Positions 43,433 to 49,250 of a stretch of DNA of 49,250 nt are shown one piece after another. Below the pieces are notes generated by a model. It saw nothing but the letters and a program-made list of their open reading frames with translations, was not told the DNA's origin and searched no databases. The position numbers and the translations under genes were made by a program. Source of the stretch: a bacterium HR28 (GTDB taxonomy: Bacteria > Chloroflexota > Chloroflexia > Thermomicrobiales > Thermomicrobiaceae); NCBI GenBank assembly GCA_002898255.1, contig BEIE01000006.1:1-49250 (forward strand). The letters are read 5' to 3'. The stretch's first letter is position 1. Every line of letters begins with the position of its first letter.

Positions 43433-44236
43433 ATGTACTTGTCGGTTGCTCGGTCGCTTGCGGTCGCGTTCCTTCGTCTTGTTTTTGCAGCGTGTGGCGG
43501 TTCACCGTTATCAACGCTGTCTGGGCCTGCGGAGGATTGGAAGCGAGTATCACCGACGGCAGCGAGCTCCAGTGAAGACTGCACGGTGGTGCTGACGGCT
43601 GTCTCGTCCTCACTGGTCGCTCCCAGTGTGAGTCCACCAACTTCGACTAGGTCGACTGCGTCCAGTGCCATATTCAGCGTGACCACGACTGTTCCTGCGG
43701 CGTTAACCGCACCCGTGGCACCTGTGCCGGTGCCTTGGCCGGTGGTCACGTCCATGACCGCGACGGTGACCCCGATGCCAATGCTGTCGCCGACTCTCTC
43801 GCCAACGGCTACCTTTGCACCAAGCAACGACACGCATCTGGCTCCGACAACTGCTGCAGGTGCTCTCGCTGTGAACATCGGGCTGTTGGAGACTGTTCCG
43901 GGAACCGATGCGATCACGGTAGGGCCTGGGAATGTTGGTGGCGGCTCCTACCCAGCGGGGACCACGGTGACAGTTGCCAGGAACCTTGCCGGATCAATTG
44001 CACCGGGCGTGTTGGGTGTGGCCTACGAGTACAACGGCACTGAAGGCTGGTTTTGCGCAAGTACGAGCTGCGCGGCGGTAAATGGCTTGCCAGGAAATCC
44101 CGTGGTTTCCCACTATCAGGTGGCCTTGCAGACAAGGAGAACTTTAATAAGTGGTACAACCACACTTTGCACTATAGTGGCAAACACGGGTGACGCCAAT
44201 TCAGTGAACGACACCTGGTGCGAGACGTTGCCGTGA
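43433..44236 (+). CDS. Thr/Pro/Ser-rich surface lipoprotein
   Basis: A 267-residue predicted lipoprotein. Start at 43433, with AAGGAGG nine bases upstream. A short signal peptide ends in the lipobox FAAC. A long low-complexity linker of Ser, Thr, Pro and Ala (about residues 25-145) holds the C-terminal domain away from the membrane. That domain (about 150-267) ends NTGDANSVNDTWC, like the closing motif of the DUF11 domains in the two genes downstream, so it is probably a diverged relative with paired cysteines. First of three lipoprotein genes in a row. Function probably structural or adhesive at the cell surface, inferred. Confidence 0.7.
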   Translation: MYLSVARSLAVAFLRLVFAACGGSPLSTLSGPAEDWKRVSPTAASSSEDCTVVLTAVSSSLVAPSVSPPTSTRSTASSAIFSVTTTVPAALTAPVAPVPVPWPVVTSMTATVTPMPMLSPTLSPTATFAPSNDTHLAPTTAAGALAVNIGLLETVPGTDAITVGPGNVGGGSYPAGTTVTVARNLAGSIAPGVLGVAYEYNGTEGWFCASTSCAAVNGLPGNPVVSHYQVALQTRRTLISGTTTLCTIVANTGDANSVNDTWCETLP

Positions 44237-44554
44237 GGTGCTGGTGATTCTCGCGGTTTACGCAGGCATGATGGAAAGGGGGATGAACGCGGAGCGCTCG
44301 ACGCCTGCTGCGATGACGCGATTTGAGCTTGTGAACCGAAATTGTTTCTGCCTTGGCTAGTACGAGTGGGTTCATTTCTCGGGGGTGAGAGACGCCAACA
44401 CTGGGGAAAGTCGGCAGGAAAGCCATTCGTCTCTGCACATGCGGGAGATCAAGGCACATCGCTCCATGACCGAGCCTCCTAGCCGAAGTGCTGCGATTTT
44501 CGCTGAGCAGGGCAGGAATGGACGATGACAGCAGGGAGCCTGGGAGGGGATGAC
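44237..44554. other. Intergenic region between two lipoprotein genes
   Basis: 318 bases. No gene on either strand is supported. No clear promoter or terminator was recognised. Confidence 0.3.
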
Positions 44555-45970
44555 ATGAAACAACCATGGTCATGGGGCATCGCCTTGGGAGGGTTGGCCA
44601 TCGCGTTCATCCTCGGTGCCTGTAGCTGGTTTGGCGGTGGTTCATTCGGAACACCGACCCCAACAGTGCCTATCATTGGGCCGCTCGCAAGCTGCCCGGC
44701 CGGTGCAACCCCACTGTCAATGACCGTTGGGCCGGGGCCGTTACAACCACGGCCGCAGTTGGTCAGCGCCCTGAACAATCCACCGCACTATACCCAGCTT
44801 CCGACCAGTCCAGCGGTGCCGGGCACGCTGGTGCTGCATACGTTCACCAATATTCCGAGCGCTGGCTCGGTGGTCTACTACTGGGTAACCGTTGTTGCTC
44901 GTCCCCTTGCTGCTTGGCAAGCTTCGGATGACGGCATCCGTATTCGCCACCATCTCTATCCCTTTCTCGCGACTGACGGTTGGCAGTTCTCTTCCATTGT
45001 CGGATTTCCCTGGACAGCGAGCAATGTTCCGAACTTCGTGCAAGTGACCATGGGGGGTTACAGCACCATCACAGCGAATGGCTGGAGCCCGGTAGGCCCA
45101 TCCGGTATGCCACTGGTTGATCTGAATACGTATGGTGAACTTGATGTCGAAGTTCATGACAGTACCGAGGTCTTATCGCTGACCCTCGTCGTGTGTGTTC
45201 CTGCACCGACCCCGACACCAACGAAAGTGCCGGTGCCAACTGCTGGTTTGGCTACACCACAGGGCCCGGCGACGGCGATCGATGGTGACGCCGGGGGTAC
45301 TCCTACACCGACGACCGTAATCCCACCCACTGTCGTCCTCCAGTGGACTCCAAAACCGCTACCCACTCCAACACCGACACCAAAGAAGAGTCCTGGTGGA
45401 TCAGCGGTGACAGTGGTTCCGCTGCCAACTCCAACGCCTACTCCGTTGCCAACGGCAACAGCAACGCCGGCTCCGAGCCCAACACCGACCGCGACACCAA
45501 CGACCGTACCGACGCCAACCCCGCTACCAACTGCAACCGCGACACCACTACCAACTCCCACACCGACACCGCAGTCGACGCCCACACCGAGCAGTGTTTG
45601 CGATCTTGTAGTCGATAAGGTGATGCAGCCGACGAACCAGCCTGGTGTCTATACCGTCATCCTCTTCGTCTCCAATCAGGGCAGCGGTCCATGTCCTGCG
45701 GGGGTGCAGGTCACGGACAACGTCATTCAGGGTGCAATGACGTTCAGTGGACCGCTCACCATCACTCCGTCCGGCGGCTGGAGCTGCACCATCTCTGGTT
45801 CAGGAGGAACCTGTACGTCAACGAGTACACTGGCGCCGGGCTCGGTTGTGCAGTTCAGCTTTACGGCAACAGTCACGCAGAAGCCAGCGACCAACTGCGT
45901 GCGGGCGTTTCTCCCCGGCGTGCAAGATCCGACGCCGGGTAACAATCAGCATTGTGTGACCGTGCAGTGA
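44555..45970 (+). CDS. DUF11-domain surface lipoprotein with TPTP linker
   Basis: A 471-residue lipoprotein. The signal peptide ends at LGAC (lipobox), with GGGAGGGGATGAC before the ATG. Residues about 45-230 form a beta-rich domain with Trp- and Tyr-rich strands (VVYYWVTVVARPLAAW). A linker of about 120 residues is built from TPTP, PTAT and PLPT units. The last 120 residues are a DUF11-type immunoglobulin-like repeat (CDLVVDKVMQP ... YTVILFVSNQG ... VQVTDNV ... PGNNQHCVTV) with conserved cysteines likely to form disulfides. It is expected on the outer surface, possibly binding wall or other surface proteins. Confidence 0.82.
   Translation: MKQPWSWGIALGGLAIAFILGACSWFGGGSFGTPTPTVPIIGPLASCPAGATPLSMTVGPGPLQPRPQLVSALNNPPHYTQLPTSPAVPGTLVLHTFTNIPSAGSVVYYWVTVVARPLAAWQASDDGIRIRHHLYPFLATDGWQFSSIVGFPWTASNVPNFVQVTMGGYSTITANGWSPVGPSGMPLVDLNTYGELDVEVHDSTEVLSLTLVVCVPAPTPTPTKVPVPTAGLATPQGPATAIDGDAGGTPTPTTVIPPTVVLQWTPKPLPTPTPTPKKSPGGSAVTVVPLPTPTPTPLPTATATPAPSPTPTATPTTVPTPTPLPTATATPLPTPTPTPQSTPTPSSVCDLVVDKVMQPTNQPGVYTVILFVSNQGSGPCPAGVQVTDNVIQGAMTFSGPLTITPSGGWSCTISGSGGTCTSTSTLAPGSVVQFSFTATVTQKPATNCVRAFLPGVQDPTPGNNQHCVTVQ
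45360..45597 (+). repeat. Degenerate tandem repeat encoding the TPTP/PTAT linker
   Basis: About 240 bases of imperfect 6- to 12-base units (variants of ccaactccaacg and accgacaccaac) coding Thr-Pro and Ala-Thr-Pro motifs. Such tracts expand and contract easily. The opposite strand reads as a long Gly-Val repeat, which is a shadow and not a gene. Confidence 0.75.
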
Positions 45971-46120
45971 GACTGGACGTCTGTCTTATGAGGAATCGTT
46001 GGAATGTGGGCATGCGTGGGTACCACGGTGTTGAGCTCACCGCTTCTGCCGCTGGTCGGCACACTATCATTGTCAAGATGACGCTGGCGGAGGAGTGCGT
46101 CACGCGAGCAATCTGAGCAC

Positions 46121-47302
46121 ATGGATCGAGTGAAGAGCAGTATTCGGATGAGTACGACAGCGCGTCTCACGACTGTCGTGGTGCTTGCCCTCCTGCTGGC
46201 GGCGTGCCAAGGGAGACTGGTCGCCCGCGGGACACTGCCCGCAGCGACCGAACGGGTGTCGACGCCGGTTGGCACGGCGGAATTCCAGAGCCCAGCGCAA
46301 CCTTCAAGTCGTCCAACACAACTCCCTAGTCCGACGGCTGTGCCGACGTCCACACCGGAGCTCACTCTCATGGTGCCGACGGTGACGCCGGCCATCACTC
46401 CGATCGCGACTGCCGAACAGCCACCGACTCCGACCCCATCCCCTGGAATCCCACCGCGAGGACAGCCCTCTCCCACGGCGACACCAACTGAGCCGCCAAC
46501 TCCGACAGCGACGCCCGCAGGGTACTGTGACCTTGCCTTGGAAAAGACGTTGTTCCAACAAGTTGGCACGACGAGTGTCGCGGTGACGCTCACGGTGCAG
46601 AATCGGGGGACGGTGAGCTGTTCTCCTGGCGCAGTCGTCAGCGATCCTTTGCCTGCTGGCATGCGGCAGCTGACCGAAGTACAGGTGGCGGAAGCGGGTG
46701 GGCAGGGCCGGTGGCAATGCGTGAGTACAACGTGCACCGCCGGGGAGAGTCTAGCACCTGGTTATGCGGCTAATCTCGTTTTCACGGCAGCGGTCGAACC
46801 GGGCGTGACGCTTGAGAATTGTGCCCGCGTTACTGTCAACGGAGATGCTGACCCCGCGAACGATGCGCGGTGCGTGTCATTGAGTGCTCTGCTGCCGACT
46901 CCTACAGCCACGCCAACGCCAGTCACGTGTCTCCTTGGGTTCGAGAAGGCGATTCAGCTTGGTGAGGAATTGAGCATCACGCCAGGATGGAGGGCGACAC
47001 TCCGCATCCGAGTGCAGAATGCCGGCCCCGAAGGCTGTGTGTCGCGCTGGTCGGCCGTGGTGGTGAGTGACCTCTTGCCAGCGGGGATGCGATTGCAGGC
47101 ACCGCCGGTGGCGAACGATCCGCGGTGGGAGTGTGGATGGAGCTCAGATGCGCTGCAGTGCGAAGGTCCACCCCCAGAAGTCGGTAGGGTGGTGACAATT
47201 CAAGCCGAGCTCGCTGTGGTGCGGGAAGCAGCGACTGCGCAGAACTGTGCCACGCTTGAACCGGCTGGCGCGACAGCCTGTGCTGTGCCGTCAGCACAGT
47301 GA
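46121..47302 (+). CDS. Lipoprotein with two DUF11-like domains
   Basis: A 393-residue lipoprotein with lipobox LLAAC, then a Pro/Thr linker (to about residue 135). Two DUF11-type repeats follow: YCDLALEKTLFQQ ... VTLTVQNRG ... VVSDPLPAGM ... GDADPANDARC, and CLLGFEKAIQLGE ... RIRVQNAGPEGC ... VVVSDLLPAGM. They are separated by a short TPTATPTP spacer, and each has a set of cysteines. It starts at 46121 or at an in-frame ATG at 46148; neither has a strong ribosome site. It is third in the lipoprotein row and clearly related to its neighbour by duplication and repeat gain. Confidence 0.82.
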   Translation: MDRVKSSIRMSTTARLTTVVVLALLLAACQGRLVARGTLPAATERVSTPVGTAEFQSPAQPSSRPTQLPSPTAVPTSTPELTLMVPTVTPAITPIATAEQPPTPTPSPGIPPRGQPSPTATPTEPPTPTATPAGYCDLALEKTLFQQVGTTSVAVTLTVQNRGTVSCSPGAVVSDPLPAGMRQLTEVQVAEAGGQGRWQCVSTTCTAGESLAPGYAANLVFTAAVEPGVTLENCARVTVNGDADPANDARCVSLSALLPTPTATPTPVTCLLGFEKAIQLGEELSITPGWRATLRIRVQNAGPEGCVSRWSAVVVSDLLPAGMRLQAPPVANDPRWECGWSSDALQCEGPPPEVGRVVTIQAELAVVREAATAQNCATLEPAGATACAVPSAQ

Positions 47303-47349
47303 AGCAGGCGGTGCTCCATCCGAGGGAGGATCCCCTTCCCGGTGAAGGG

Positions 47350-47355
47350 TATAAT
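47350..47355 (+). promoter_or_regulatory. Consensus -10 element for the selW-like gene
   Basis: A perfect TATAAT 37 bases before the GTG start at 47387, giving a short leader of about 25 bases. The -35 region is not consensus. Confidence 0.45.
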
Positions 47356-47386
47356 GGCTCACTTGGAGACTTCGAAGGGGGGTACA

Positions 47387-47635
47387 GTGGGACATCAGGT
47401 TCGCATCGAGTACTGCACGAGTTGAGGGTATCGTGGACGTGCCACCCGTGCGGTGGAACTCCTGCTGGATCGATACGAACTCCAGCTCGCCGAGATTACG
47501 CTGGTCCCCTCGTCGGGCGGCCGGTTTGAGATCTGGGTGGATGGCGAGTTGGTCTTTTCCAAACTGGCGGAGAAGCGCTTCCCGGAAGACGCTGAACTCC
47601 TCGACCTCGTCGGAGCGCGGCTCGGCACCGAGTGA
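47387..47635 (+). CDS. SelW/Rdx-family selenoprotein (in-frame TGA read as selenocysteine)
   Basis: Read through one TGA, this frame gives an 82-residue SelW-like protein: VRIEYCTSU at the start, with Cys10 and Sec13 (TGA 47423-47425) in the CxxU redox motif, then GYRGRA, LVPSSGGRFEIWVDGELVFSK and KRFPE, all hallmark SelW/SelT/Rdx features. The start is GTG 47387 with GAAGGGGGG upstream. A hairpin just after the TGA fits a bacterial SECIS. The thioredoxin-fold product would be a small cytoplasmic thiol/selenol redox protein. A caller that treats TGA as stop would report only a headless fragment from about 47453. ThiI follows 69 bases later. Sec decoding genes are not in the window. Confidence 0.85.
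47442..47456 (+). promoter_or_regulatory. bSECIS-like hairpin for selenocysteine insertion
   Basis: CCACC and GGTGG form a 5-base-pair stem around the loop CGTGC. The loop begins 21 bases after the TGA and has G as its second base. As I recall the bacterial SECIS model, it needs a short stem, a 3-14 base loop with a G in the first two positions, and 16-37 bases from UGA to the loop; this hairpin fits. Confidence 0.6.
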
Positions 47636-47704
47636 GTTCCAACGGCTCGGGGCGGCCGCACGGCGCTGGGAAGAGAGGCGCGGCGGGGGCGCGGGAGGTG
47701 AGCG

Positions 47705-48928
47705 ATGAGCCGACAGATGACGTCGCTCGTCATCGCGCGTGTGCATGAATTGGCGCTTAAGGGGCAGAACCGTCCCTTCTTTAAGCGTGCACTGTACGAG
47801 AATCTTCGCTATGCGCTGCGCGATCTTCCCGTCTCGCGCCTCCAAGAGCGCGCACTGCGCTACATCATTCGACTTGAGGACTCCTCGGTTTGGCCGGAGG
47901 TTGCAGAACGGCTACGCTGGGTCTTTGGTGTGGCTAACTTCTCGCTTGGCCTCGAGACGGCGCTGACCGTTGAGGCAATGCAGCAAGGGTTGGCCGAGCT
48001 CTTGGAGCGTCAGGGGCCACTGCAGGGAAGCTTCCGCATCCGGGTCAAGCGAACAAACAAGGCATTCCCCCTCACCTCGCCAGAGTTGGAGCGGGAACTC
48101 GGGCGCTTTGTCCAGAAGCGGACGGGTGCCCCGGTCGACCTCTCGCACCCCGACGTCACCTACCAGGTCGAAGTGCTCTACGACCGAGCACTGGTGAGCG
48201 GCGAATCGTTGCCGGGGCCCGGCGGGCTTCCGGTCGGGGTGAGTGGGCGCGTAGTTGCGCTCCTCTCTGGTGGTTACGACTCGCCAGTCGCTGCCTACCG
48301 GCTGATGAAGCGCGGGTGCTTTGTGACCTTCGTCCACTTCCATGCCTATCCGTATGTACGACCGATCTCGATTGAGAAGGCCGTCGAGCTCGCGCGACAC
48401 CTCTCGCGCTATCAGCCACCCCACAACCGCCTGGTGATCGTGCCGATCGGCGACGCGCAGCGAGAGATCGCGTTGGCTGCTGAGGCGCCGTTGCGAGTCG
48501 TCCTTTACCGGCGACTTATGCTGCGCATCGCGACGGAGATTGCCCGAGAGGAAGGCGCGGGGGCGATCGTGACTGGCGAGAGTCTAGGCCAGGTCGCCTC
48601 GCAGACGTTGGAGAACATGCGGGCGATTGGTGCCGTCACCGATCTTCCGTTACTTCGACCTCTTGTTGGAAACAATAAAGACGAGATCATCGCCGAGGCA
48701 GTGCGGATCGGCACCGAGCCTATCTCGCGTATCCCGGACGACGACTGCTGCACGGTCTTCGTCCCGCTCCATCCGGCGACCCGTGTGACGGTCGAGCAGG
48801 CGGAAGCGGCTGAACGTGCCTACGACGTCGCCGCACTCGTCGAGCAGTGCCTGGCACGGCGGACCGTCTACGAAGGCGATCCGTTCCGCTGGGACCCGTT
48901 GGCGGCGCTGGCAGCGGCTACGGCCTGA
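47705..48928 (+). CDS. thiI: tRNA 4-thiouridine sulfurtransferase ThiI
   Basis: A 407-residue enzyme that adenylates uridine 8 of tRNA and transfers sulfur to make 4-thiouridine; it can also feed thiazole synthesis. Residues about 5-165 are the ferredoxin-like plus THUMP RNA-binding region (ELALKGQNRPFFKRALYENL; RIRVKRTNKAFPLTS). The PP-loop ATP motif LLSGGYDSPVAAYR is near residue 188, followed by TGESLGQVASQTLENM and PDDDCCTVFVP, which carries the conserved Cys pair. No rhodanese domain is present, so sulfur must come from another carrier. GGGAGGTGAGCG precedes the ATG. Confidence 0.94.
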   Translation: MSRQMTSLVIARVHELALKGQNRPFFKRALYENLRYALRDLPVSRLQERALRYIIRLEDSSVWPEVAERLRWVFGVANFSLGLETALTVEAMQQGLAELLERQGPLQGSFRIRVKRTNKAFPLTSPELERELGRFVQKRTGAPVDLSHPDVTYQVEVLYDRALVSGESLPGPGGLPVGVSGRVVALLSGGYDSPVAAYRLMKRGCFVTFVHFHAYPYVRPISIEKAVELARHLSRYQPPHNRLVIVPIGDAQREIALAAEAPLRVVLYRRLMLRIATEIAREEGAGAIVTGESLGQVASQTLENMRAIGAVTDLPLLRPLVGNNKDEIIAEAVRIGTEPISRIPDDDCCTVFVPLHPATRVTVEQAEAAERAYDVAALVEQCLARRTVYEGDPFRWDPLAALAAATA

Positions 48929-49250
48929 CGGCGCGCCTCACGGTAGCGCTGGACAAGTAATGCAACGCTGAGCAAGGCGATGCTCGCGCTCAGGAGCTCG
49001 AGCCCCAGCCAGTCAATAAAGGTCACCTTGCTCATGATCTGAAAGGTGTCCCACAGCGTGTGCAGGGCGACAGCGAGGAGGAAGGCGCTGAGCGCTGCCC
49101 GGGTGAGCCCGGCATGACCGCGGCGAGCACGCTCGCGCCAGAGGGTGGCGGTCACGAGAGCCGTCCAAGCAGCATGACCGGCAGGTGAAAGGAACCCACG
49201 TACCAGGAGCACGAATTCGGCGAATCCCACATTTCCGCGTGAGGCGATCA
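48868..49250 (-). CDS. PrsW-family intramembrane protease-like protein (C-terminal part)
   Basis: Partial gene; the frame stays open to the window edge. The visible 127 residues include GFAEF, SPAGHAAWTALVTATLW and LHTLWD, which match the later motifs of PrsW/CAAX-type membrane proteases, with the histidines as likely metal ligands. There are about four hydrophobic helices and a basic tail. The 3' end overlaps the thiI 3' end by 61 bases in convergent orientation. PrsW relatives cut anti-sigma factors; whether it acts on the tethered sigma factor encoded at 41206 is speculation. Confidence 0.65.
   Translation of the reverse strand, partial: IASRGNVGFAEFVLLVRGFLSPAGHAAWTALVTATLWRERARRGHAGLTRAALSAFLLAVALHTLWDTFQIMSKVTFIDWLGLELLSASIALLSVALLVQRYREARRQAVAAASAANGSQRNGSPS

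Noticed and set aside
45154-45585. Long minus-strand open frame coding a Gly-Val repeat
   Set aside because: It is the antisense of the Thr/Pro linker of the + strand lipoprotein, has no ribosome site, and its composition follows from the repeat.

Overview
The window is 49 kb of GC-rich DNA, tightly packed and mostly housekeeping or respiratory in content. The best guess for the host is a thermophilic aerobic member of the Chloroflexota class Thermomicrobia (Thermomicrobium/Sphaerobacter type). This is inferred from the mixture of a B-family (ba3-type) heme-copper enzyme, a CtaA-CtaB fusion, an NDMA-dependent-type alcohol dehydrogenase, Thr-Pro-rich DUF11 lipoproteins, orphan molybdenum hydroxylase parts and purine-rich ribosome binding sites. 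No rRNA, tRNA, CRISPR array, insertion sequence or prophage was seen.

Layout. 1-5100: the 3' half of an RND (CzcA/CusA-like) efflux pump, a lipoprotein and a two-gene ABC-2 exporter. 5482-6884: two orphan small iron-sulfur proteins (FixX-like and thioredoxin-fold [2Fe-2S]) separated by long non-coding DNA. 7176-10748: hypoxanthine phosphoribosyltransferase with a nuclease-like N-terminal domain, convergent to mutM and a zinc-ribbon protein, then an alcohol dehydrogenase with a clear promoter and terminator. 11131-19144: a respiratory island on the + strand, made of a CtaG-CuA fusion, a 52-residue membrane peptide (too short for most gene callers), subunit II, a heme-copper subunit I, heme A synthase fused to heme O synthase, and a radical SAM/SPASM protein. 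19218-28384: assorted metabolism (arginine deiminase-family enzyme, HisK-type phosphatase, orphan molybdopterin subunit, PfkB kinase, a secreted gene interrupted by TGA, a SurA-N-like protein, Ub-Mut7-C). 28447-32729: a minus-strand operon led by a strong promoter and encoding a lone phosphohistidine-domain protein, a HAD phosphatase and a LigM-like aryl O-demethylase. 33045-38319: a + strand cluster (amidohydrolase, dUTPase/dCTP deaminase-like, degenerate serine-recombinase domain, Yip1 protein, Lon-like protease). 38316-42513: small membrane proteins, aspartokinase and a membrane-tethered sigma factor. 43104-47302: a 42-residue peptide gene with a terminator and three Thr/Pro-rich surface lipoproteins. 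47387-49250: a SelW-like selenoprotein, ThiI and a PrsW-like fragment.

The most interesting points are these. (1) The heme-copper subunit I at 14387-16120 keeps all six metal-ligand histidines but has Gln where oxidases have the cross-linked Tyr (and cNOR has Glu). It may therefore be a nitric oxide reductase-type enzyme rather than an O2 reductase. (2) A CtaG domain is fused to a duplicated subunit II domain that has lost one CuA histidine. (3) A selenoprotein gene (47387-47635) has an in-frame TGA in a CxxU motif and a bSECIS-like hairpin; ordinary gene calling would truncate it. (4) A lone phospho-His protein, a HAD phosphatase and a LigM homologue form a candidate aromatic methyl-ether pathway. 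(5) A sigma factor is fused to its own zinc-finger/transmembrane anti-sigma-like tail.

All functional statements rest on reading translated sequences and motifs by eye. No database search was possible.
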